Positions 12,431 to 24,309 of a DNA stretch of 64,000 nucleotides are shown in pieces. The translations under genes were made by a program, and so were the position numbers. How positions within the stretch are numbered: the stretch's first letter is position 1; every line of letters starts with the position of its first letter. The DNA is from Bostrychus sinensis. Lineage: Eukaryota; Chordata; Actinopteri; Gobiiformes; Eleotridae. The stretch is from positions 22,234,026 through 22,298,025 of the forward strand of contig CM036254.1 in the NCBI GenBank assembly GCA_020698575.1, given 5' to 3'. The notes under the pieces are model-generated. The model did no database searches. It worked only from the letters and a program-made list of their open reading frames with translations, and was not told where the DNA came from.

Positions 12431-13072
12431 TTATGCTTACTCATTTAGAACATTTTACAAGAAAAAAAGTATGCTTTAGAAAATGTACCGAGTGTTAAAT
12501 ATTCTAGTTACTTCTACCCCTATACATGTTTATCAACCTAAAGTCTCACACATATATAATAACATATCTCAATCAAATTATTATTTTTTGTCACATTCAT
12601 TATCATCTGTTCAGTATGCATCCACCAGGCAGTCTAATGCAATAAGCTCATTTCTTATTTCCTCCAGACGTCTTGGCTAGACAGATACAAATCCTGCTGA
12701 CTATCATTATGTGAATGTGGAGCATTTTTTACTCAGGCATTTTGTGGAAGTAATTTCATTCAGAGCCAAAATGGAGCCAGAATCTGTCCATGAGTCTTTT
12801 GATTGGTTCCTTTTCCTTTGTCAGACAAATTATGAGCAATAAGTAGGCACAGTGGAGACAAAGCCCTTAAATTTTACAATACTAACGTCTTTATGGAAAT
12901 ATTTTCCCCCTAGTAACCCCTAGAGGCTGGAGGTTATATTTATGTCCCTATTTTACAATGGTACAAAATCCGTCAAAAAATCCTGTTTCTTGGATCCAGA
13001 CAGTTATCTGGAAAAAACTATCCATTCCATCCTTGGCCCATTACTGAGCTGAGGTGTAATGATTGACTATGT

Positions 13073-13480
13073 ACAGAGATGGAAGAAGTAATCCACATCT
13101 GAATTTAACTAAAAAATATTATTACTTAAGTAGAAGTATAAAGTATTCAAAATGATTACCTGAGAAAATGTTCAGTGTAAGTTTACTTAAGTAGAAAGTT
13201 AGCTATTTGTACTACTATTACTACTATTGCTATCATTACCACTGCTAGTACTCCTAGCACTACTACTAAAATTACAAATACAACTATGCTAAAACTATTA
13301 CTATTACTAATATCAACTCTAATTTATTTTATTTATATAATATTGGTGCTACCACTATTAATACTACCAACTTTGCTATCAAGGTCAAAAAGTACTTTTA
13401 CCTGTTCATATTCTACTTTAAAAATTTGTCTTAAGTAAATGACTTGAGTAAAATTATCTAGTTACTTTCCACCTCTGGAG
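13073..13480. mobile_element. triplet-rich MITE copy 1
   Basis: Ends are cagagatggaagaagtaat and actttccacctctgg, inverted with respect to each other. Inside are motifs attacttaagtagaagta and aagtaaatgacttgagtaaa and a long stretch of TAC/TAT-type triplets (13205-13380). The same family occurs at 26.99-27.42 kb and 58.59-58.80 kb. Confidence 0.75.
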
Positions 13481-16400
13481 ATGTGATTCCCAACCTAATG
13501 TAATGCCTATCAATAAAACTGTCCCTCACCTATCTGTAGATTAAATTTCAGTTTCCATTAAAACATTAGCACATTCAGCAGTAACTATGTGTGTCAGTCT
13601 CAGAACTAAAAGCTATTTTGTTGTAACTTGAGTTCTGTTGACCCTTTCAGTACAGCAGAGATCAGAAATCCTGATAGTTACCACAAAAAGGACCTGTCTC
13701 CTCTAGACAGCCGTTCCTCACCGCTCTGGACTTATCTCATCAGGCCTGTCTAGAAATAAATTATATTACAGCAAAGGCAGGAAAACCACGGCAGCGTCCA
13801 TTGTGACAAAAGTGACTTTGGCTGGCCATCCTTTTTGTCATCAATGCATCTAATTTAATGCACATCCATTTACTGTTTGATGCATATTGCTCTTGTTCCA
13901 TAAGTAAAATAGCAATTCATATAGTTAAAACTAGCACACTGGCCCCAAATCTTCCCATTTCTCCAGTGAACATCACAACAACAAATGTGCACCCCAAACC
14001 TTAAACTAGGGCAAAAAGCTAACAAATTTCACATCTGTCCTCAGGTCTGTAGCCACCATTGGAAAGCCCTCTAGCCATTTCCCCAATAACAAGCCTTCTT
14101 CATATTCATGTGACCTTTTCCTTTGGGCTGTTCATGAATCCGCTTTCTTGGAGCATTAGCCAGAAGCTGCTGTTTGTGTTATTTTAATTAGGGCCGGGTG
14201 ATATGAGCAAAAAATTTTAACAGTTTTTTAAAAATGTATGACAGTATAATGGTAAATCATGTTCAGTGTGGTCAGTGCTAACACAGTAATCTATTGGTTA
14301 TAGTCAAAAGTATTCGGTACAAAATGCCCCAATGTAATGATTTTCCCCATTCTCACAATGCTCTCATCCCAATAGCTTCTTATACCTTCAATGCAAAATT
14401 TCTACTGTTTCTCACCGCCCTCTTGATTGAAGGATTGGTGTTTTAGTTTGGCAGTATCACTCCAGCTTCTGTGGATTGTGTACTTACAAACCAATTTATC
14501 TATACAGTGACGTTAGCTTTCTTAGCGTCTTGCGGCTGCCAGCTGTCAGAGTGAGTAAAGCAAGTATAACAGTTGTGCGTGAGCCGTAGACAGTATCATC
14601 AGTCAAAGGTAATAAGACAGGCCATGCATCATCTTTTAGGAAATTGTGGCAATGCAGATCAGACAGAGCTTGAAAGACGTACTTGCAGAAGGATAGACAG
14701 TAGCGACTGCTGGTCTTTAACACAGGGGAAGCTGAAAACATGTAATCCCAGGCTAATTAGCAGCTAGCACCTACAATGATATTGAAATGAACAAACTAAA
14801 GTAAAACAAAATACAAACTCAACAGCGCTATACTTGTTGGTTATTTAGTATGTAGCATGTACAAACGGTGAAAATGAAGTAAAGCACTGCTTTAAACTCC
14901 AGACAGCTCCTTCAGCACATGACTTTCACCTCTATTGCTCTAATTCATTGTATGCTGTGAAGTCAGTGAACAGCACGCTGCTATAGGCACTCACTGCTGT
15001 CTGTCAAAATCTTCCACCTGTTCCTCCAACCTTTATCAATCAGCCAGCGTCACAGCCCGCCCAGGGCTTCATTTACTCCCAGAGACGCTGAGCGTCCAGG
15101 GGCAGGATGATTTTGCCTCCTTTATCCAGCTTCTTGCATTTTTGCTATGAAAAAAAAACCCACCCTGAGCAGTCTCATAGGAATTGAAGGTCAGTGTCAA
15201 TAGGATTTACACAGCGTCTGAGCTGCTCTGAAGTGAGAGGAGGATTGCAGAGGAGAACCAGACTAAACAGCTCATTAAAGAACATCATACTCACGAAATT
15301 AAACATTAGCAGACTTTTAATGTAACTTAATATCTACTTTTATGAAATTCAGCAGTGCATATTTGACCATTTATTTTATGAAATTTTAGGGGAAGCTCAG
15401 CTTCCCTTGTTGTCAACGAACAATTGCCACTTAGGGTAGGTTTTAAAATGCTAGCGTGTGGAGTTGCTGTCATCTTTTGTGGTATATCCAACATAATGGT
15501 AACACTATATTAAATCATCTGTTGAGTTTTAGTTAAGTATTAATAATTAGTTAATTTATTATTTACAAAACATTATCCAACAGCAATACTCCTTGTGCCA
15601 GTCCCAAGCCCAGCCAAATGGTGAAGGGTTGCATCAGGAAGATCAAACTAGGAGGCAGGTGATTTGCTGTGGTCACCCTGGAAAGGGAAAAGTGTTAATT
15701 TAGTGTCTATAAAATAAATTAAATGAATTATTAATTCCATATTTATATATTTTAAGCACTATTAAGCAGCAATAAAGTACATATATTTATTATCACTATT
15801 ATTATTATTACTGCTTAATAGTGGGGATTTATTCAAGTGATACCAATGTAATCAGGTAACTTGACAATATTACATTTGATGAAGCTATCAAGTGTGTTGC
15901 ACAGTGCCTCGCCCTTGGTGATAACCCTAAATCTTCACTGCTGCCCTCTATCTCCTGTCCACTGCCTCAGGCCACTTATTTTCTATCTCAAAGCCTGCAT
16001 GGCAAACTGAATGGGCCGCCACCCGCAGTGCTTTCTCCTGCCCTTCCACTGAGCACCAGGCCGTTGGTGTAACTAAAATGCTCATCCTCTCACCATACAG
16101 CCGACAGGTGGAATAGCTTCCCCTGCAGCAACGAGCGCTCGCTGAAAAGGTGAACCAAAAAAGCTGTGTTTATATTTCAGCCCCGTAGGATTTAACATCA
16201 TCACAGAATTGGTGCTGTATCTGAAGTCAGGGCTTAAACTTTGAATGTGTGCCTAATCCAGGGAGTTTTCTGTGAATGGTTATTTCTTACTGAGTCAGGA
16301 TTGGAACCAAAGTGATCCAGCTGTCAGTCAAATAAAGCGCCGCACACACCTTCCTTACATTGCAATTGGGCCCAGTGCAGCTTTCATCATGCTCCTCGGA

Positions 16401-16511
16401 GTTCAAAGTCAATGCTGTGCTGCTACGGGGACTGAGCCATCCAAGGAAGTGTTCAGACATGACTACTACAAACTACAAAATCACCACATAGACCTGTTCC
16501 AAAGAATGGTA
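13481..16511. other. no recognised gene
   Basis: Unique-looking AT-rich DNA apart from the GGGCCGGGTG fragment at 14186. ORFs near 14.5-14.77 kb lie opposite each other and are not credible. Confidence 0.5.
14186..14300. repeat. fragment of a dispersed GGGCCGGGTGATATGA repeat
   Basis: The start tagggccgggtgatatgagc is a widely seen fish MITE-like opening. The other end is not identified. Confidence 0.35.
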
Positions 16512-17560
16512 CCATAAGGTGAGCAGACCATAACACATAGACACAATAGAACAAGACTTAAAGACCTTAAAGAGCTGGTTTGACTCAAACAAATTAACCT
16601 TAAATGTAAATAAAACCTAAAAATATATAATTTTTGCAAATTGCACTATTAATGTGGACAGAAATCTTATACTGAATGACACAGAAATAGAAAGGGTAAA
16701 TTAAATAAAATTTCTTGGCATAGTAATACAAATGAAGTTAAGTTGGAAATCACATATAAACTATATTAAGGCCAAGTTATCCAAATCACTAGCAGTATTA
16801 TGCAAAGTCAAAGATCTTTTGAATCGAGAAGCTTTATATGTGTTGTATTGTTCTCTAGTGCTTCCATATATGACCTACTATATAGAGGTGTGGGGAAAGA
16901 CTTATAAAGCTACATTAAATCAAATGTTTATTGCTCAAAAAAGAGCAATACGGATTGTAAATAAAGCAGCTTATAGGGAACATACAAATCAGTTTTTCAT
17001 TAAGTTAAAAGCTATAAAATTTGAGGACTTAGTTGACTTTAAAATGGCACAATTCATGCATAAAGCAAAGAACAGTCAGTTGCCTGTAAATATCCAGGTC
17101 TTTTTCCAGATGAGAGAAAGTGTGTTTGATCTCAGATGGAAGAATATGTTTAAAAAACCTATGGTGAGAACAAATGTAAAACAGCATTGTATTTCTGTGG
17201 TTGGGGTTAATGTATGGAATAAACTGGATCAGGAGTTAAAAGACTTTACATCATTAACTCAGTTTAAAAGTTTGTTTAAGAGAAATGTGATTAAAACTTA
17301 TGAAGAAAATGAATATTGAGGTCAGCAGCAAAATGACCAAGGTTTTGTTTTGATACCCAGTGACACTGAGGATGGTATGTTGTGTTTTAAAACAAAGGCA
17401 GCTATTTTGTTTAAAGTTTAAGGGTTTATTGGACTGGGGGTAGGCATAATAAGCTCAGCCTATTCCTTTTCAAACTGTCTTTAAGTGTTGTGTTTTGTAT
17501 TATGTAAAAATAATAATAATAATAATAATAATAATGTAAACAATGTCTGAATAAACTCAT
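16512..17560 (+). mobile_element. 5'-truncated LINE fragment (L2/CR1/Rex1-like reverse transcriptase C-terminus)
   Basis: From about 16512 broken frames read like the region after the reverse transcriptase active site, for example W-DSNKLTLN-NKT. The open stretch follows from 16732. The element ends near a (TAA)n run at 17508-17534 and an AT-rich tail, typical of a short-repeat LINE 3' end. The exact junctions and target duplication are not clear. Confidence 0.75.
16732..17319 (+). pseudogene. LINE reverse transcriptase C-terminal fragment, 195 codons open
   Basis: The protein starts MKLSWKSHINYIKAKLSKSL and contains ALYVLYCSLVLPYMTYYIEV, AQKRAIRIVNKAAYREHTN and VWNKLDQELKDFTSLTQFK. This is the C-terminal thumb and connector pattern common to fish L2/CR1-like LINE polyproteins. 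Palm catalytic motifs are absent, so it is inactive. A 195-codon open frame suggests a fairly recent, 5'-truncated insertion. The exact clade is uncertain. Confidence 0.75.
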
Positions 17561-17734
17561 TTCATTTCAAATATGGCACATTATGAATAATCAAGAATAA
17601 AAATGTGTGTATTATTAGAGCCTGGTTAGGAAATTAACGATTGTTTAGCCGTTTTATTTAATGTAGCAAAGGCTCTGCTATATGCATTTCTTAAGGTTTA
17701 TTATTAAAATATAAGTTAAGGATTTCTTTCTTGA

Positions 17735-17960
17735 GCCAGGATCTTGGTCATGAGTATCTAGCTGGAGGATTAGCCAGTTGCGCATGTTTTAGGTTGATGG
17801 GAGAAACTGGAGCACCCACAGGTAACCCACCCAGACACAAGGAGAACATGCAAACTCCACACAGAAAGGCCCCAAACGGTATGGGAATTGAACCTGGAAC
17901 CTTCCTGGTGTGAGACAAGAATGCTTACCACTTTGCTACTCGCCCACTGTGCCACCGTGG
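17735..17960 (-). mobile_element. SINE-like repeat family 2, head portion
   Basis: On the minus strand it starts cacggtggcacagtgggcg, has box B-like ggttcaattcccata, then tgtggagtttgcatgttctc and gtgggttacctgtgggtgct. This is the most complete view of the head of the family. ORFs on either strand here are incidental. Confidence 0.7.
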
Positions 17961-18949
17961 TTATGCTGGACAAGTAGTTATAAAAAATTTGTCCGACCAC
18001 AGTAGTTTGTCAGTGTATGCTCAGATTTAACACATCAGTTTCCACAGATCCCACTTTAATAAGTTTACTTGTAACAGAGCTGTGTAGTGTTGTACATTTA
18101 ACAGATATACAGACAAAAAGCATTTATTTCTGTCATTAAAATTTATTATTTCATGTTTCTAGATTGCTCTTTCGTAAAACTGAATTTGAAACAAACTGCA
18201 ACATATCTGAATATGCCTCTCATGGAAGACTCTATCTTTCCTTCTTTTTCCTACCTTTCTTTCTTGTGCCTTATAAATGCCTAGACTTCCCTTTTACAAG
18301 AAAACACATTTCCTGTAACTGCTGTGCTGTTGAGTTTTGGGCCACAGGATTACAGGTTATATCCAGGCCTTCGGAAATACAGTACACTGGCTGTCCAATG
18401 TCCCACTGACCCTCCGAAATCTGCAATTTAGTGGGGTTATTTATGGAGAGAGCACATCCAGCATCTGCTTCTCTGGACGGGCCACTCTCACTTGTGCTGC
18501 GGCGCTCCCCTGCTTAGCGAGCATGGCACTTTGCAATCCTATTACCCCTCTACAGCCGCATGGAGGGGCGATAAGAGCTGCAAGAGGGGGCAGAGCTCAC
18601 CCTTCTTTAGCTGCGGTAGGTGGCTTAACCATGGGAACAATGGTCTATGTAGCAACACGTTCGTCATTTCAGCAGGAGTTTATTCTGCAAAAGGTGTTGT
18701 TTTATTAAAGGAAGACTTGCCAGAATTGCAGGAAAAGTTAACAGAAATGCTACTCTAACAAAAGAGTGAATATAGATAATAGATAAAAAAGAAAGCAGCA
18801 CAGGAATAAAATTATTGCCACACTGCTAACAAACAAACTGCAAACAACAGTGCTTACAAGAAAATGACTGCACCAACATAGATAAAATATGTACAAGAAC
18901 CTAAAATGTTACAACAAAATACAATTATCTCTGAGATACTTTACATCAA
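17961..18949. other. no recognised gene; G+C-richer patch at 18.45-18.65 kb
   Basis: Two overlapping plus-strand ORFs (18337-18708 and 18492-18758) exist only because this patch is less AT-rich. Neither has family resemblance. Possible conserved non-coding sequence. Confidence 0.45.
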
Positions 18950-19175
18950 TCACCATCTTAAAACTGCACCTCTTGTGTGTTGTTTCCCGGCTGCAGTGGT
19001 CAGTATCTGTGAAAAAGTGGTCAGAGGAAGGAACAGTGGTGAACTGGTGAAAGAACCGGCAAAAAAAAATAAAAATAAAAAAATGCTGGTTTTGACAGAA
19101 AGGTGTCAGAATCATCACAGTTTGTTGCAGATGTGATGCATATTAGCCAGGAGGTCATAACACATAACACTGATT
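18950..19175 (+). mobile_element. short Tc1-like transposase fragment
   Basis: The plus-strand stretch around 18966-19050 carries ctgcagtggtcagtatctgt and ggaaggaacagtggtgaact, coding AAVVSICEKVVRGRNSGELV. This is a diverged, frame-slipped version of the helix region in the 34.4 kb remnant. A fragmentary end (aggtcataacacataacac) follows near 19152. Inactive. Confidence 0.6.
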
Positions 19176-22100
19176 ATAGGCAGGTGGTTACAGTGTTATG
19201 CTTCACCTGTGTATAGTTTATTCTATATATCTTATGGGAACAAAGCAACATTTCCTCTTAAACATTTTGATTATTCTTTCTCTTGATGTGTTCTTCTCTG
19301 CTGTGAGCTGGCAGGGGTCCCCACACTGTTACTCTCATTATAATAAACCTTCCTCACCAGCTCAAAGGAAATTAATGTGATTCCATTATTTTCCAGTGTT
19401 GTAAAGTAATGGTTTTTCAGATTTCTGCTTGCTATTTGGAACAACCTGTTTCAAAATTGCAGCACTTTTGGCCACTTGCATGAATGGATTTATCTTTTGC
19501 ACCAACATTCTTCTTGCTTCCTTCTTTTCCCACAAAAAATCACCTGCCCCCTAGTGTGCAGTTTTTTTTGCATATAATTAGGCATACGTCTTTATGTCAG
19601 ATGCCTTTTCTGATGCAACCCTCCCCATTTATCCAGACTTGAGACTGGCACAAACAATACTCTGGCTCGTGACTCCTTCCAGCAGTATTAGTTTACGTAT
19701 TTGATACACTTAATGTGCTTGGTGTCACTGACAGGTTGTTTTATTGTAACACGTGTAGAGTGAGCATGCTGACAGTGCTGTTAACCCTCCCATCAAAGCT
19801 CTCAGGCCTACATGTGAGCCCAGTCCCTGTTCAACTCTGTACACTGCACCTCATTATAGTTAGGCCATGCATGAGAAGCAGGATCCCCACTGTACGACTT
19901 GAACCCTGTCAGAAGAATAGAAAGAAGGAATAAGAGAAAAGGGATGGGTAATTAGGAATCTGGTCCAGTTTTTCCAGTCTCTTCTCCTCACTGTGCTTCA
20001 TCTGCATGTTTCTGAAGCTATCTCCAATTACCAAGGCACTACCCCCGACCGCTTCTCCATCCGCCACCAGAGGGAAACATATGAGGATGTGAAAGAAAGA
20101 GGAAGGTTTCTGGTAACAGTGTGAGCTTAAATTAATGATTTTAACAGTTCTGAGGTTAAATTTAAGCATGCGTATTATCTGCATTGACGTTTCTGCTGTT
20201 TATAGTGGCCCTCAAGGGGTTTACCAGTGTTGTTACACATGTAGGCTGCTAAAACATCATAGTCACTGGTTTTCCCAACGGATTTCTCACATGCACTGTA
20301 ATGCTTCAAATACAGGAGTGACGTCACTAAGGCAGGATATGGTGTGACTCAGTGGCCTTTAGTGAACATATACACTGTCTGTGCCATAGGATTTGTAGTC
20401 AGTGACATGCATTAGACTGATACGTATTGTGTTTTTGGTGGGAATTTGATGATTCTATACCACTATGAGATAGGCCCAGCTGGTTAGTCTATGAAGCAAG
20501 GACCTAAAAGTTGTGGCTGCTTCTGCTTAGTGAGGCAGGATATAGGGAACATATACACTATCTATGCCTTAGGATTTATAGTCATTGACTGGCCCCATGC
20601 ATTATCAGTCATCAGCGGCGACAGCGGCTTAAAAATGGCACAGCTACAAGATCAATCTTATTGAAGAATTGACTGATTAGTGTCATCTGAGTTTGTCACT
20701 GCAATATAGAGATACACAGATAGACGGACACACATACAGTGCAGCGGAACCACCTTTAGCCTGTCTCATTTCTCTGTTTTGCAGCATCAGCTTTCATAGA
20801 GGTGAAAATATAATAGTGTGGAGGTGAGGACAGAGTGAAGGTGAAAATGACTGGTGCAGCAGGTGGATTGCTGATTTGGAATTACAGTCACCTTCTTCAC
20901 ATGGTTTTGAGTGGAGGTTAATATTGTTTGGGTGAAAAAAAAATTGTTAATCAATACTCACTTTTGTAGGAAGCAATTTAGAAAGGGTCAACTGTATAGA
21001 TACAGTATGTGCTATAGCGGTAGAGCAGAAGCAGATTTACAGTATTTCTTCACAGCTTCCTTTACATATGCCAATAGATTCATCTGTAACATATGTTATT
21101 GCCACAGCCTTCAATCCCAGTCCTTTCTACATCACCACCATCTTTTGTCAAAGATTTTAAAAAGATGGATAAAGAACAACAACAACAACAACAAATATGG
21201 TGGTGATAGAGGTGTTTTTTATACTACATTAACTAAGAACAATGGCAAAAACTCAGGCAAAACTGCGGTCTGTAGAGACTTAGAATACATTGCAGCCATT
21301 GTTAGTTGCAAAATGTAAATATTAAAGCTGACCAAAACACCATTGTTCTTTTTGTCTTCACTCGAGTTAATTTCTAAAAACATCCACTACCAAAATGGGC
21401 TGTAATTTAGCAATAGTTACACTGTGCTGCTTTAATCCAAAAAATTTAGATTTTTTTTTACTATGCTGAACCATTAAAAAAGGTGCCTCAACACCTAATA
21501 GTCTGCCCTGCTTAAAATACCAGCCTTGATGGAAAATGGCTCTGTGATGAGAAAATTAGCCTTACTTCGCTTAATGGAACATTACATGCACGAGAGAAAA
21601 AAATCACAGTTTGGACAATTTATGGCAGCACCTACAAGCATTATCTTGCATTTTCACCTGGAAAGTTAAATGAAGGACTTTTCTTCTCCCAGTTGGCTTC
21701 AGCTTAGTCTCAATCTGGAGTCATTGTTTTTCAGTTCAGTTGCCATTAATGTCACGCTAAAATAGCTGACCACAGCAAAAACTCTGTTGCTATTCTTCTC
21801 TTTCTGCACTGGTCAATATCAAGCATTCTTGCTCTCTTTGCTACTCACTTTAAGCATAGATTAATATGTACAGGCTTAGACAGGTTTTATATTTTTTATC
21901 AATGTACAAAAATACAAAAAAATTACAAAAATAAAGAAAAAAATCAAAAGCAAGCGCTGTAAGAGTGTAGGCCTCTGACAAGGTACTGGTTTTATCTTGC
22001 AATGTTAAAGATATTATAAGTATTTTAGAAATAGAGTTAGTATTTTTGGCTCATAGCTCAAAATTGTACAGAATCCCTTAAAGCACTCCTGGATGTAAAC

Positions 22101-22855
22101 AGTGATCTTGATCTATACCAAAACACACACTTTGGCCCATTACTGAATTTTTAATGTTAAAAAGTGTATTTATTAAAGCACTCAGCTATCAGTATTTTTG
22201 CACAGTATTGTTTGTATTTAGTAACTTGGTGATATCCATTGTCACACAAAACTAACACATGTAAGTCTTGTTTGCTACATTTCTTCCTCTATATTTCTCT
22301 CATAATTCTCATATGTCCATGTTTTTTAAGTGAGAATTGCTCCAAAATCCCCTCTGCCGCTCGGTATTCATGCGCCAAAGCCAACAAGACGCATGTCACA
22401 GCTCCTTATGAATAGAAATGGATAACATTATGGGCGGCTTCATTTCAACCATGTAATGTTGCTGTCACTGCTACCACTGTTGAGCCCTATGCTACACCAG
22501 AGAAATATCCCAGCATCCCACGAGAGAAATTTCATTCTCACACAGCAATAAGTCCAACAGCATCTCTAGAATATTAAATCATGCCAGAGGAATGAATGGA
22601 AACAAAATTGCCGCTGGGTAAAATGAACAGTCATATTAAAAACATACAGAGGCTGGCTGTAGGAGGAGCTAGCATTGTTAGGCAGGTCATAGGGACATCC
22701 AATCTCATTTAGTGGAGGCTGGGACACACTGGGCCAATAATCGGTCGCCTGGCATGGTCGGACTGTCTGGCGCGGTCGGCGACATGAGTCTGTTTGGTTT
22801 AGTCTGTACCGGCAGACGTAATGGGAGACTGAACATGTTGAATAGGCATCAGGCG
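19176..22855. other. no recognised gene
   Basis: Contains the 20.3-20.6 kb repeat pair, an (AAC)n run at 21176-21194 and unique-looking stretches at 21.54-21.67 and 22.33-22.57 kb. The 135-codon ORF at 20911-21318 spans a poly-Asn run from (AAC)n and is not credible. Confidence 0.5.
20330..20605. repeat. direct repeat pair about 200 bp apart
   Basis: A segment with gaacatatacactgtctgtg and ataggatttgtagtcagtga (20363-20405) recurs at 20533-20590 as gaacatatacactatctatg and ttaggatttatagtcattga, both preceded by aggcaggatat. It may be a local tandem duplication or part of one repeat. Confidence 0.6.
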
Positions 22856-23248
22856 TAGGGTGACCAGATTTCTAGACACAAAAACTGGCACACATATTTT
22901 TTTTTTTACTAATCACGGTGCATTTGAACTTACCAAGTAACAAAAAGCTTCCAAAATCTATAAAATTTTCTGTCATAATTAAAATACATGATACTGGGGC
23001 TCAGGTTTTTAATTTTAATGAAAATTTATTAATAAAAATAATGACATTGTAAATACATTTAGACAAAAGTTATTAGATTAATGATTTAAGCTTCTTATGC
23101 TTTTCTGTTTATTAAAATGGGGACAACTGGGACATGGTTTATTAAAAACTGGGACATATTGGTGTTTTTACAAATATGTGTTGGGACATGGGACAACAAA
23201 CCTAAAACTGGGACTGTCCTGGGTAAATAGTAACGTCTGGTCACTCTA
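22856..23248. mobile_element. TIR element (MITE), about 390 bp
   Basis: Thirteen-base terminal inverted repeats TAGGGTGACCAGA (22856-22868) and TCTGGTCACTCTA (23236-23248) differ at one position. The interior repeats 'actgggac' motifs (23127-23215) and has a T-run. No transposase. The short ORFs on both strands inside it are incidental. Confidence 0.8.
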
Positions 23249-23764
23249 CTCAAACAAGCGTTCTGATAGGCCGTATGTCCCATTCACAGTCTGTAATACA
23301 TCTCCATATTATCATTCAGTTATAAGGGACTTGTCCTTGGCAAACTGTTCCGCATGTTTCTTACATCTTTAACGCTAATATTCTGTAGTTAGCTTACTAG
23401 CTTGCAGCCTTATGCAGACAAAAATTGCCTTCCTCTGAGGCAAACAGCTGCAATTATCTAGTCCAGTTTATTCATCAATGTGATAAGATTTGTTTATGTA
23501 CCACATAAGATTATTATTTATTGATAAATACATGAGTTAAACGCTTGTGTATTGCAGTGTTTACAGAAGCTCATTATAATTATCAGAGTTTAGTCACTAG
23601 TGCCACCTGCTTTTATGGATAGTTACAGGAGGTGGATGCACAGAACATACGCGCTGTCTGTTGTCCGTCTTCGTCGTCCCGTGTGTCTAAGAGATACTTA
23701 TGGTGCCAACCCGGGTAGACATGAGGTGACAAAGCAGTTGCTCTGTGTCTTCTGACTCGGTCTC

Positions 23765-24035
23765 GAGTCTACATTTTCTCCCCATGGGTTCTCTCTGGGT
23801 ACTCCTCCCACTGCTCAAAGACATGCATGTATTTGGTGAATTGATGACTCAAAAATTGCTTGTGGTGAATAAATTTGAGAGTAAATAGTTGTCTGTGTAT
23901 GGTTCTGTGTCAGTCCTGCGACTAACTGAGCACTGTCCAAGGTGGACCCCACCTAAGGCCCATAGTTACTGGGATATGCTTTAGTAGCTGCAACCTAATG
24001 GGAATAAGCAGGGGAAAATGAATAAATATAAAATA
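23765..24035 (+). mobile_element. SINE-like repeat family 2, body and tail
   Basis: gggttctctctgggtactcc, cactgctcaaagacatgcat, gtgtcagtcctgcgactaac, tggaccccacctaaggccca and the end aatgggaataagcaggggaa define the body and tail of the repeat. Confidence 0.65.
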
Positions 24036-24066
24036 GTCCCCTGAAAAGAAAAGAATACTATTTTAT

Positions 24067-24309
24067 GTGAAAACACCCTGTTGCTGTAAAATAAATGCAC
24101 AAGTGTTAGTTTTGGATGCCACAACAAACAACAGATTATCCAAGGACGATATTAACCTGCAGGTGCATCTAATTGTTGGGAAATTGAAGGCAGCGCTCAG
24201 TGAGAGGGATCAATACATTGAGCTAGCCAGCCTTATTATGTCTAATCCTGCAAATCTGGTTGAGGTCCTGAAATTCTGTGTTGAATATGTGAATGACTGG
24301 GATACTTAA
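24067..24309 (+). CDS. unrecognised 80-codon ORF, possible exon or retro-fragment
   Basis: The sequence from about codon 10 (AQVLVLDATTNNRLSKDDIN) to the end (KFCVEYVNDWDT, then TAA) has mixed, protein-like composition and helical character (IVGKLKAALSERDQYIELAS). It follows a SINE-like repeat. I do not recognise the family. A codon-like bias is visible by eye, but there is no promoter, Kozak or splice evidence. It could be a fragment of a retrocopy or a degenerate transposon ORF. Confidence 0.25.
   Translation: MKTPCCCKINAQVLVLDATTNNRLSKDDINLQVHLIVGKLKAALSERDQYIELASLIMSNPANLVEVLKFCVEYVNDWDT

Larger units (their letters stand above)
9276..13072. other. no recognised gene
   Basis: Mainly unique-looking AT-rich DNA. 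Bases 11100-11400 form a G+C-richer island with open frames on the minus strand (11111-11362, 11424-11804) that do not resemble any protein I know. The poly-A and triplet tracts at 12.2-12.4 kb are listed separately. Confidence 0.5.

Noticed and set aside
17731..17913. ORFs on both strands at 17.73-18.0 kb
   Set aside because: They lie inside the minus-strand SINE-like repeat.
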